From Mycolicibacter heraklionensis (GTDB taxonomy: Bacteria > Actinomycetota > Actinomycetes > Mycobacteriales > Mycobacteriaceae), in the NCBI RefSeq assembly GCF_019645815.1, contig NZ_CP080997.1:3042880-3106879 (forward strand): a DNA stretch of 64,000 nucleotides. Reading direction: 5' to 3'. Both the position numbers and the translations under genes were made by a program. The notes under the pieces were generated by a model. It searched no databases and was not told where the DNA came from. It worked only from the letters and a program-made list of their open reading frames with translations. This document shows, piece after piece, positions 45,740 through 53,670 of the stretch. Position 1 is the first letter of the stretch. Each line of letters starts with the position of its first letter.

Positions 45740-47098
45740 TCACTCGGCCTGGATCGCGGCGCAGTTCGAGTTGGTCGGCACACCGTTGAAGCGATCGCTG
45801 ACCCACGCCATACTCCGCTCACCGTCGACGAACTGCGGCAGCAGGATGTTGATGTCCATCTTGTTCAGAAACGGCGGCTGTTCGTTGGTCCACAGTTCTA
45901 CGTCTGCACCCAGTCGGCACCAGTCGCGCGCCGTGTCATGGGCCGACGTGTAGGGCGCTAACGGATCCCAGCGGTTGTGCGAGATATACACCGGTCCATG
46001 GGGTTTGATGTTTCCCACCCGTTGGGAGGCGAAGATCGTCTTCAGCGGTTCGGCGGAGGCGACCGCATTCAGGTCGTCCTTGAACCAGAACTCAAGGTGA
46101 CGGAACGCATAGTCGACGCCGCCCTGCACCAGGCAGGTGTGTCCACTCCAGTCCAGCATCTGGACCCCGCGCGGCGTCAGTGCATCCCAAATGGCTTGTT
46201 CGGTCTCCGGATAGGACGCCTGGATGCCGCGCAACAGATAGCCCGCGAGCACCGCCAAGAAGTTGCCGTCTACGGCGGGGATCGCCTCGACCACGTTGGT
46301 CAGCGGCGCGTTGGCGTAGCTGCCCACCACGTTGAGTTCGGGTGCATAGGTCGGTGCCAGCTCGGCGGCCGACAACGACGCTTGCCCACCGGATGCCCAG
46401 CCCCAGAACGCGACCGGTCCGTGCGGATCCAGGGATGTGCCGGGCAGCTTCTGAGCCGCGCGGGCCGCGTCGATCAGCGCGGTTCCGGCCGCAACCCGGT
46501 TCAAGAACTGGGGCGACTGCGGCCCATGAGTGCCCAATCCGATTCCGTCGGTCACCACGATGGCGAAACCGCGGGCCAGCAGCGTCGCGATGAAGCCCTC
46601 TTCGTAGTTGAAGGTCAGGTCGAAGCCTTGCGAGAAGTGAATACCCTGGTCCAACAGCCGCGACGGCGCGCACTGCTCGCCGACGCCGTACGGTCCTGTC
46701 GCGTAGGCAATCAGCGGGCGCGGTCCGCGCCCCGGCCAGGGCACGTCGGGCTCGATATAGGCCCCGGTGACCGCCACCGGATGCGCCTGAGCATCCGTGC
46801 CCCGGTACATGATTCGGGTACCGGACCCGACGAAGGCGCCCAATTGACCGGATGGTTCCAGTACCAGGTGCAGCGGCTCGGTCCGGATCAGATCACCGGG
46901 ACTCCCGGCCGGAAGCGGAGCCGGCGGCGTGTAGAACGCTTCGTATTTGATGTCGTCGGCGCGCGCCACCGGGCCGGCCACCACGGTCAGCGAACCGGCG
47001 GCCACCAAGACGGCAGCAGCTGCCGCTGCCACGTGGATTCCCGCTCGCCACCGATCGATCACCCTGGACCAGTCCCCACGATTAATCGAAACCCTCAT
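45740..47098 (-). CDS. secreted lipase-family protein with altered nucleophile motif
   Basis: 452 residues. Tat/Sec-like signal with hydrophobic stretch about residues 25-47 and VARADD cleavage. Body matches the secretory (LIP-type, PF03583) lipases: YATGPYGVGEQCAPS, then VTDGIGLG, and the C-terminal DPLAPYTSAHD and WTNEQPPF. At the nucleophile elbow the sequence is WGWASGGQAS where the family has WGYSQGGQAS, so the Ser position is Ala and Ser has moved by one. Activity is doubtful or altered. Confidence 0.85.
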   Translation of the reverse strand: MRVSINRGDWSRVIDRWRAGIHVAAAAAAVLVAAGSLTVVAGPVARADDIKYEAFYTPPAPLPAGSPGDLIRTEPLHLVLEPSGQLGAFVGSGTRIMYRGTDAQAHPVAVTGAYIEPDVPWPGRGPRPLIAYATGPYGVGEQCAPSRLLDQGIHFSQGFDLTFNYEEGFIATLLARGFAIVVTDGIGLGTHGPQSPQFLNRVAAGTALIDAARAAQKLPGTSLDPHGPVAFWGWASGGQASLSAAELAPTYAPELNVVGSYANAPLTNVVEAIPAVDGNFLAVLAGYLLRGIQASYPETEQAIWDALTPRGVQMLDWSGHTCLVQGGVDYAFRHLEFWFKDDLNAVASAEPLKTIFASQRVGNIKPHGPVYISHNRWDPLAPYTSAHDTARDWCRLGADVELWTNEQPPFLNKMDINILLPQFVDGERSMAWVSDRFNGVPTNSNCAAIQAE

Positions 47099-47551
47099 TG
47101 GCTCTTCCTCTTTGGATGATCGGGATGGTGGCGGGACTCCAGACGCGCGAGATCACCGTGCGTCGGAAGGCGATTCAGCACCGAATGAAATTTCAGTCGC
47201 CGCTCATCCGCAACAGGCCGTCTGCTGGCAGCCACAGGTCACGGAGTCGTGAACAGCGGCTTAGCGTTTGATAACGATTAGCTCCAGGGCGAGCGGAATT
47301 TGGCACGTCGGCCAGCCGGACCGCCGGTAGCCGCCGGGAGCGCCGCACCCGGGCCTTCCGAGTTCCCGCCTGGTTCGAATCAGCTTGTTTCTAGCACCAT
47401 CGGCGGCAAAAGCGCTGATCAGCGGGGGTTAGAGCGGCGCAGTCGGCAAATGCCCGTCTTGCTCGAGGACGAAGAGTCCGCGTTGTATCTCGTCCAAGTC
47501 TCGTCAAATCGAGTTATCCGTTGTGCCACACATAGTCCGCGAGGAGCACCC
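47099..47551. other. divergent intergenic region upstream of the organosulfur operon
   Basis: 453 bp. It should hold the promoters of the secreted lipase (-) and of the organosulfur operon (+). I see a weak dyad CGTT-TGAT-AACG near 47267 and a direct repeat TCTCGTC near 47488-47508, but no convincing operator or RNA gene. Confidence 0.5.
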
Positions 47552-48766
47552 ATGACCGTCGTCACCGAGCGCACCGCAGCCAGCGACGGGGCGATCGCCG
47601 ACGTGCTGGCTACCGCCGACCGCGTCGCCGAGCAGCTGCGCCAGACCGCTGCCGCCCGGGACCGGGCCAACGCGACGCCACGCGCCGAGATCGAACTGCT
47701 GCGCGACAACGATCTGCTACAGATTCAGGAGCCGGTCGAATACGGCGGCTCTGGACTCGATTTCGCGCAGGCCGCCCAGGTAACCCGGCGAATCTCTCGT
47801 GGCGACACCTCGATTGCTCACCTGCTCGGCTATCACTACGCCCAAACCCGGGTCGCCACGCTGTTCGGCACGCCGGCGCAGGCGGACGCCCAGTCTCGTC
47901 GCAATGCCGCCGAAAAGCTGTTCTGGGGCGGGATTCAAAACCCGCGCGGCAGCGCGGGCCTGGTCTTGACCCGCGACGGCGACGGCTTCCTGCTCAACGG
48001 CAGCCGGACGTTCGCCAGTGGCGCCAGCACCGGGGATCAACTCTCGGTCACCGCCTTGCTGGACGGCTCGCAGGTGTTCCTGTCGCTCGACGCCCGCGGG
48101 GGTCGACAAGGTTTCACCTTCCTCGACGACTGGGACAACATCGGTCAGCGCCTGACGGACTCCGGCGGGGTCCGCGTCATCGACGCGCGCATCGAACATC
48201 ACGAGGTGCTCGGCGAGGAGCCATTCACCGGAGGCACCCTGAGCCCCTACCAGACGCTGATCACCCCGCACTGGCAGCTGGCATTCGTCAACTTCTATGT
48301 CGGCACCGCCGAGGGCGCGCTCACCGAAGCGGTGAATTGGACCCGGGACCACGCCACACCGTGGGAGTCCTCGGGTGTAGGCCGAGCCACCGACGATCCC
48401 TACATCCTGCAGACCGTCGGCGAATTGGTCAGTCAGGTCCGTGCTGTGGGGCTGTTGGCCGACCGGGCCGGCGAGGCCCTGCAGGGAGCCGTCAATATCG
48501 GCCCGGGACTCACTGAGGATCAGCGCGCCGAGGCCGCCATCGCCGTGTACGAAGCCAAATATCTCGCTACCGAAGTCGGCTTGCACACCGTCAGCCGACT
48601 CTTCGAAATCCAGGGCGCCCGCGCCACCACCAGCGCGTACGGTTTCGACCGGCATTGGCGCAACCTGCGAACCCACACCCTGCACGACCCGGTCGCCTAC
48701 AAGGCACGCGAGGTCGGCGACTGGGTGCTCAACCATCGGCACCCCGAGTTCTCGCTCTACCGCTGA
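47552..48766 (+). CDS. DszC/SfnB-like acyl-CoA-dehydrogenase-fold monooxygenase
   Basis: 404 residues from ATG 47552 (GAGGAG upstream). The acyl-CoA dehydrogenase fold is recognisable (PRAEIELLRDNDLLQI, GRDT-type helix, FASGASTGDQLSV) and FDRHWRNLRTHTLHDPVAYK near the C-terminus is the signature of the DszC/SfnB group of FMNH2-dependent sulfur monooxygenases. Likely oxidises an organosulfur compound or supports sulfur acquisition. First gene of the operon; its stop overlaps the next start (TGATG). Confidence 0.88.
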   Translation: MTVVTERTAASDGAIADVLATADRVAEQLRQTAAARDRANATPRAEIELLRDNDLLQIQEPVEYGGSGLDFAQAAQVTRRISRGDTSIAHLLGYHYAQTRVATLFGTPAQADAQSRRNAAEKLFWGGIQNPRGSAGLVLTRDGDGFLLNGSRTFASGASTGDQLSVTALLDGSQVFLSLDARGGRQGFTFLDDWDNIGQRLTDSGGVRVIDARIEHHEVLGEEPFTGGTLSPYQTLITPHWQLAFVNFYVGTAEGALTEAVNWTRDHATPWESSGVGRATDDPYILQTVGELVSQVRAVGLLADRAGEALQGAVNIGPGLTEDQRAEAAIAVYEAKYLATEVGLHTVSRLFEIQGARATTSAYGFDRHWRNLRTHTLHDPVAYKAREVGDWVLNHRHPEFSLYR

Positions 48767-49911
48767 TGCCCATCACCCTGCACTGGTTCCTGCCCACCAA
48801 CGGAGATTCCCGCAGTGATCTCAGTCTGGGAAACGCCGTCGGTGTCGCGGGTAGCCGCGCGAACGCCTACGGAGCCGACCGCGCCCCAGATCTGGACTAT
48901 CTGCGCCTGGTGGCGGGATCGGCGGAGAAGCTGGGGTTCACCGGGGCCCTGACACCGACCAGCAGTTGGTGTGAGGACGCCTGGGTGTTCACCGCCGCGC
49001 TGAGCCAACTCACCACACGATTCAAGTTTCTGGTGGCCTTCCGTCCGGGGTTGCAGGCTCCGACGCTGGTGGCCCAAGCAGCGGCCACCTTCCAGCGGAT
49101 ATCGGGGGGACGGCTGCTGCTGAATGTCGTGACCGGCGGTGACGACGCCGAGCAGCGGCGGTTCGGCGACGACTTGGACAAGACCGCGCGCTATCGGCGG
49201 GCCGGCGAGTTCCTCACCGTCTTCCGGCAGCTGTGGTCCGGGGAGCCCGTCACCTTCCGCGGCGATCATCTGTTCGTCGACGATGCGACCATCGTGCCCG
49301 CAGCCACGTGGCCTGACATCTATCTCGGCGGATCGTCGGCGGAAGCGATGGATGTGGCGGCCGAGCACGCCGATGTCTACCTGACCTGGGGCGAACCGCC
49401 CGCGCAGGTCGCCGACAAGCTCGATGCGGTTCGCCGGCGGGTCAAGGATCTGGGCTCGGCTCGGGCAGCATCCGGCGAGCTGCGGTTCGGGATCCGCCTG
49501 CACGTCATCAGCCGGCCCACCGCGGCGGAGGCGTGGGCCCAGGCAGATCGGTTACTGGCCGGAATCAGCCCCGGGCAGATTCACCGCGCTCAGCAGGTCC
49601 AGCGCAATTCCGGATCCGAGGGCCAGCGCCGGATGACCGAGCTACACGGCGGCCGAACCGACCAGCTCGAAGTCTCACCGAACCTGTGGGCCGGTGTGGG
49701 CCTGGTGCGAGGAGGCGCCGGGACCGCACTGGTGGGCAGCCACGAGGAGGTCGCCGACCGCATCGAGGAATACCACCGCCTGGGGCTGGACGAGTTCGTC
49801 CTGTCCGGCTACCCGCACCTGGAGGAGGCGTTCTCGTTCGGGGAGGGTGTGCTGCCGATCCTGGCCGAGCGGGGCCTGCTCGCCCACCCCCCTGCCCCAC
49901 TGACCACGTAA
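48766..49911 (+). CDS. FMNH2-dependent alkanesulfonate monooxygenase, SsuD-like
   Basis: 381 residues, luciferase-like TIM barrel. LHWFLPTNGDSR start, FLVAFRPGLQAPTLVAQAAATFQ, RLLLNVVTGGD and RYRRAGEFLTVFRQLW are SsuD signatures. Releases sulfite from alkanesulfonates using reduced flavin made by a separate reductase, which is not in this operon. Starts within the stop codon of the previous gene. Confidence 0.9.
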   Translation: MPITLHWFLPTNGDSRSDLSLGNAVGVAGSRANAYGADRAPDLDYLRLVAGSAEKLGFTGALTPTSSWCEDAWVFTAALSQLTTRFKFLVAFRPGLQAPTLVAQAAATFQRISGGRLLLNVVTGGDDAEQRRFGDDLDKTARYRRAGEFLTVFRQLWSGEPVTFRGDHLFVDDATIVPAATWPDIYLGGSSAEAMDVAAEHADVYLTWGEPPAQVADKLDAVRRRVKDLGSARAASGELRFGIRLHVISRPTAAEAWAQADRLLAGISPGQIHRAQQVQRNSGSEGQRRMTELHGGRTDQLEVSPNLWAGVGLVRGGAGTALVGSHEEVADRIEEYHRLGLDEFVLSGYPHLEEAFSFGEGVLPILAERGLLAHPPAPLTT

Positions 49912-49923
49912 GGAAGACAAGCC

Positions 49924-51054
49924 ATGCCGACCGACCCCACCACGCCGCTGAGCTTCGCCTACTGGGTGCCTAACGTCAGCGGCGGGCTGGTCACCTCGAC
50001 GATCGAGCAGCGCACCGACTGGAGCTATGACTACAACGTCGCCCTGGCCCGGATCGCCGAGGAAGCCGGCTTCGAATATGCGCTGACCCAAGTCCGCTAC
50101 ACGGCCAGCTACAGCGCCGAATATCAGCACGAGTCAACCAGTTTCAGCCTGGCCTTGCTGCTGGCCACGCAGCGACTCAAAGTGATCGCCGCGGTCCACC
50201 CGGGATTGTGGCAGCCGGGCGTGCTGGCGAAATGGCTGGCGACCGCCGATCATCTGTCGAACGGACGGGCGGCGGTCAACGTCGTCAGCGGCTGGCTCAA
50301 GGACGAATTCACCCAGCTCGGCGAGCCGTGGCTTGAGCACGACGAACGCTACCGGCGCAGCGCCGAATTCATTCAGGCGCTCCGGGCGATCTGGACCGAG
50401 GACCCCGCCAACTTGGCCGGCGACTTCTACCGCATCCGCAACTTCCGCCTGCAGCCCAAGCCACTTTCGTGGGATGGCCGGCCCCACCCGGAGATCTTTC
50501 AGGGCGGCAACTCCACCGCAGCCCGCAACAACGGCGGCCGCTACTCCGACTGGTATTTCTCCAACGGCAACGACTTCGACGGGGTCAACGCCCAACTGGC
50601 CGACCTTCGCCGGGTCGCTGCCGATTCCGGCCGCGCAGCACCGCCCCGCTTCGGCCTCAACGGCTTCGTCATCGTCCGTGACACCGAGGCAGAGGCCAAA
50701 GAGGTACTGCGGGAGATCATCGCCAAAGCCGATGTTCCCGCGGTCCAGGGATTCGGTGCGGCGGTGCGGCAGGCCGGCGCGTCGACCGCCGACCATCGTG
50801 GCATGTGGGCTGATTCCAGCTTCGAGGACCTGGTGCAGTACAACGACGGCTTCCGCACGCAGCTGATCGGCACCGCCGAACAAGTCGCCGAACGCATCGT
50901 CGAGTACCGCAAACTGGGGGTGAATCTGATCCTGGCCGGCTTCCTGCACTTCCAGGAGGAGGTTGAGGCTTTCGGCCGAAACGTGCTGCCGCTGGTGCGC
51001 GAACTGGAGGCACATGCCGGCTTGGCACCCGTGCCCGCGCCGGCGCTGCCGTGA
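49924..51054 (+). CDS. sfnG: FMNH2-dependent dimethylsulfone monooxygenase, SfnG-like
   Basis: 376 residues, AAGGAAG upstream. FAYWVPNVSGGLVTSTIEQR and TDWSYDYN at the N-terminus are diagnostic of SfnG; the barrel continues with HPGLWQPGVLAKWLATAD and GRAAVNVVSGW. SfnG converts dimethylsulfone to methanesulfinate, which SsuD-like enzymes can take further. Stop overlaps the next start (GTGA). Confidence 0.9.
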   Translation: MPTDPTTPLSFAYWVPNVSGGLVTSTIEQRTDWSYDYNVALARIAEEAGFEYALTQVRYTASYSAEYQHESTSFSLALLLATQRLKVIAAVHPGLWQPGVLAKWLATADHLSNGRAAVNVVSGWLKDEFTQLGEPWLEHDERYRRSAEFIQALRAIWTEDPANLAGDFYRIRNFRLQPKPLSWDGRPHPEIFQGGNSTAARNNGGRYSDWYFSNGNDFDGVNAQLADLRRVAADSGRAAPPRFGLNGFVIVRDTEAEAKEVLREIIAKADVPAVQGFGAAVRQAGASTADHRGMWADSSFEDLVQYNDGFRTQLIGTAEQVAERIVEYRKLGVNLILAGFLHFQEEVEAFGRNVLPLVRELEAHAGLAPVPAPALP

Positions 51055-52256
51055 CGGCGGGCCGCGTGCGGCGCCTCGGTAGCCACGCCGAAGCCGTCGC
51101 TGCCGCTGAGGCATTCGCCGCCGCGGTGCGCCCCGGCGCCGCCGAGCGGGACCGGGCCGGGGGTGTGCCGCGCGGCGAGCTGGCCGATTTCGACCGTTCG
51201 GGTCTGCCGGCCATCACTGTCCCGGTCGCCGACGGCGGCGCCGGATTGGGCCCGGTGACCCTGGCCGAGGTGATCAGAACCATCGCCGCCGCCGACCCGG
51301 CGCTGGCGCAGATCCCGCAGGGCCACTTTCTGGCCATCGACATCCTGCGCCGGCTCGGTACGCCAGAACAACGCAGCCGGATCCTGCCCGCGGTCACCGA
51401 AGGCGGACGCATCGCCCCGGTGCTGGCCGAACGCGGCGGCACACACGCGCTCGACTTGAAGACCCGGCTGGTCGCCGACGGACCAGGCTGGCGGTTGGCC
51501 GGCGTCAAGTACTACAGCACCGGCGCCATCACGGCCCGTTGGCTGGCCGCCAGCGCGCTGGACCCCGACGACAAGCTGGTGCTGGCGCTCATCGAACGCG
51601 ACAGTCCAGGAATAGCCATCGGTGAGGACTGGTCGGCGATGGGACAGCGCGCCACGGTCAGCGGCACAACAACTTTCGATGGTGTGCACGTCGAATCCGG
51701 CTTCGTGGTGCCGTACTGGACGGCGTTCACCGAACCACAGCTACTCGGTGCGCGAACACAGCTGGTGCACGCGGCTATCGAAGCGGGGATCGCCGAGGGG
51801 GCGCTGGCCGACGCCGCGGAATTCGTCCGCACCCGCAGCCGGCCGTTCTTCGAGGCGTACCGGTCCGACCAGGCGCCGACGGCGGCCGAGGACCCGCACA
51901 TCCGGTTGCGGTTCGGCCGGTTGGCCACCCGCACCCGTGCCGCGGTGCAGCTGCTGCGCTGGGCGGCCGAAGTCCTCGAGGAGCTGGGCCTGATCCCGGC
52001 CGGTCCCGACACCGCAGCGCAGGGGTCGATCGCCGTTGCCCAGGCCAAGGCGTTCGCCAGCGAGGTGGCCGTCGAGGTGGCCAGCGAGCTGTTCGCGCTG
52101 ACCGGAACCAGCGGAACCGACCTCAAGTACGGATTGGATCGACATTGGCGCAATGCCCGAACGCACAGCGTGCACGATCCGGTGGACTGGAAGTATCACC
52201 ACATCGGAGCCTGGGAGCTCACCGCGGTCCGGCCGCCGAGCCACGGGCAGATCTGA
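51051..52256 (+). CDS. SfnB-family sulfur acquisition oxidoreductase
   Basis: 401 residues from GTG 51051. Acyl-CoA-dehydrogenase fold without a CoA-type catalytic Glu context; LGPVTLAEVIRTIAAADPALAQIPQGHF and LDRHWRNARTHSVHDPVDWKYHHIG place it in the SfnB group. Second ACAD-like member of the operon (the first is at 47552). Expected to work in reduced-flavin-dependent desulfurisation. Confidence 0.88.
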   Translation: MTAGRVRRLGSHAEAVAAAEAFAAAVRPGAAERDRAGGVPRGELADFDRSGLPAITVPVADGGAGLGPVTLAEVIRTIAAADPALAQIPQGHFLAIDILRRLGTPEQRSRILPAVTEGGRIAPVLAERGGTHALDLKTRLVADGPGWRLAGVKYYSTGAITARWLAASALDPDDKLVLALIERDSPGIAIGEDWSAMGQRATVSGTTTFDGVHVESGFVVPYWTAFTEPQLLGARTQLVHAAIEAGIAEGALADAAEFVRTRSRPFFEAYRSDQAPTAAEDPHIRLRFGRLATRTRAAVQLLRWAAEVLEELGLIPAGPDTAAQGSIAVAQAKAFASEVAVEVASELFALTGTSGTDLKYGLDRHWRNARTHSVHDPVDWKYHHIGAWELTAVRPPSHGQI

Positions 52257-52269
52257 CCCGCCGAGTGCG

Positions 52270-52812
52270 TCAGCCGACGGTGTCGCGAACCCGGGTGGCC
52301 ACCGCCTCGAGCTGTTCGGCGGTGTACACCGGGGACCCGAGCTCAGGGTCGGCGATCGGTAGCCGCACCCAGCTGGCACAACCGGCATAATCGGGGCTGC
52401 GCGGCAGCCGCACCGGTGTGGACAGCGGGAACACCTGGACCACCAGCGCCGTCAGCCGATGCTTGGGCCGGAAATCCAGCCGATCGGCGCGCACCGAGTC
52501 GGCGGTCCAGATATGCAGGTCCGCGATCTCCTCCAATGCGTCGGGGCGCTCGACGGGCAGCGCTGCAACGACTTTCGCCGCGGCCCGTACCAGCACCTGC
52601 TCAGCGGTGGAATCGACGGCCGCCGGCGCGAGCAGGTCGCGGTGTTCGGGACGGACCCGCTCGGCGTGGCTGTGCACCGAGGTCGGAAACAGCAGAAACT
52701 CCTCAGCATGGGTGTCGAAGCGCTTCTCGTGAATGCCGCCTTTACGCAGCAGGATTCGTTGCCGGCCGGCCAGCAGCGCGGCAACGACAGCGCTCCACTC
52801 CTTCAACGCCAT
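52270..52812 (-). CDS. DUF1802 family protein
   Basis: 180 residues from ATG 52812 (GAGGGG 10 bp upstream; an ATG at 52821 is the alternative). ALKEWSAVVAALLAGRQRIL and LRKGGIHE followed by FLLFPTSVHSH are DUF1802 signatures. No enzyme motif recognised. It is convergent with the SfnB-like gene (13-bp gap) and divergent from the enoyl-CoA hydratase gene (42-bp gap). Confidence 0.85.
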   Translation of the reverse strand: MALKEWSAVVAALLAGRQRILLRKGGIHEKRFDTHAEEFLLFPTSVHSHAERVRPEHRDLLAPAAVDSTAEQVLVRAAAKVVAALPVERPDALEEIADLHIWTADSVRADRLDFRPKHRLTALVVQVFPLSTPVRLPRSPDYAGCASWVRLPIADPELGSPVYTAEQLEAVATRVRDTVG

Positions 52813-52854
52813 ACCGTGCATTCCCCTCAGCGTAGCCGGGGCTACGGTGAACCG

Positions 52855-53610
52855 GTGAGCGACAACATTCTGCTGGTCCAGACACAGGACCGCGTCCGCA
52901 CCCTGACGTTCAACCGCCCGCAGGCCCGCAATGCGCTGTCCGGTGCCCTGCGGGACGCCATCTTCGGTGCGCTGGCCGACGCTGACGTCGACGACGACGT
53001 CGACGTGGTGATCCTGACCGGCGCCGATCCGGTGTTCTGCGCCGGGCTGGACCTCAAGGAGTTCGGCGAATCCACTGCACTGACAGACATTTCCCCGCAG
53101 TGGCCACCGATGACCAAGCCGGTGATCGGCGCCATCAACGGTGCGGCGGTGACCGGCGGGCTCGAGCTGGCGTTGTACTGCGATGTCCTGATCGCCTCCG
53201 AGCAAGCCCGGTTCGCCGACACCCACGCTCGGGTCGGTTTGCTGCCGTCCTGGGGACTCAGCGTCCGGCTCCCCCAGAAGGTCGGCGTGGGCTTGGCCCG
53301 CCGGATGAGCCTGACCGGCGATTACCTCTCCGCTGCCGACGCGCTGCGGGCCGGGTTGGTCACCGAGGTGGTGCCGCACGCCGAGCTGCTGCCCGCAGCG
53401 CGCCGGGTGGCTGCCTCGATCGTCGGCAACAACCAGGCCGCGGTACGGGCACTGCTGGCCTCCTATCACCGCATCGACGAGTCGCAGACCGCCACCGGAC
53501 TCTGGATCGAAGCGATGGCGGCCAAGCAGTGGCTGCACACCGTGACCGGCGCCGACGTCGCCGCCAACCGGGCGGCCGTGTTGGAACGTGGGCGCGCCCA
53601 GGTGCAGTGA
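52855..53610 (+). CDS. echA16: enoyl-CoA hydratase/isomerase family protein
   Basis: 251 residues from GTG 52855. Crotonase fold with FCAGLDLKEFG (oxyanion hole) and AAVTGGLELALYCDVLIASEQARFADTHARVGLLPSWG, where the catalytic Glu positions of hydratases are only partly kept (Glu in GLELAL; Ser-Trp region later). Resembles EchA16 of M. tuberculosis; the symbol is tentative. Acts on acyl-CoA thioesters. Followed by a strong terminator. Confidence 0.82.
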   Translation: MSDNILLVQTQDRVRTLTFNRPQARNALSGALRDAIFGALADADVDDDVDVVILTGADPVFCAGLDLKEFGESTALTDISPQWPPMTKPVIGAINGAAVTGGLELALYCDVLIASEQARFADTHARVGLLPSWGLSVRLPQKVGVGLARRMSLTGDYLSAADALRAGLVTEVVPHAELLPAARRVAASIVGNNQAAVRALLASYHRIDESQTATGLWIEAMAAKQWLHTVTGADVAANRAAVLERGRAQVQ

Positions 53611-53613
53611 CAC

Positions 53614-53655
53614 GACACGTCCCGGACGGCGCTTGCGCACCGCCCGGGACGTGTC
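53614..53655. terminator. bidirectional terminator-like hairpin
   Basis: GACACGTCCCGG and CCGGGACGTGTC form a perfect 12-bp stem across an 18-nt loop, between the convergent enoyl-CoA hydratase and repeat-protein genes. No U-tract. Confidence 0.72.
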
Positions 53656-53670
53656 AGGTGTGGCGAACCG

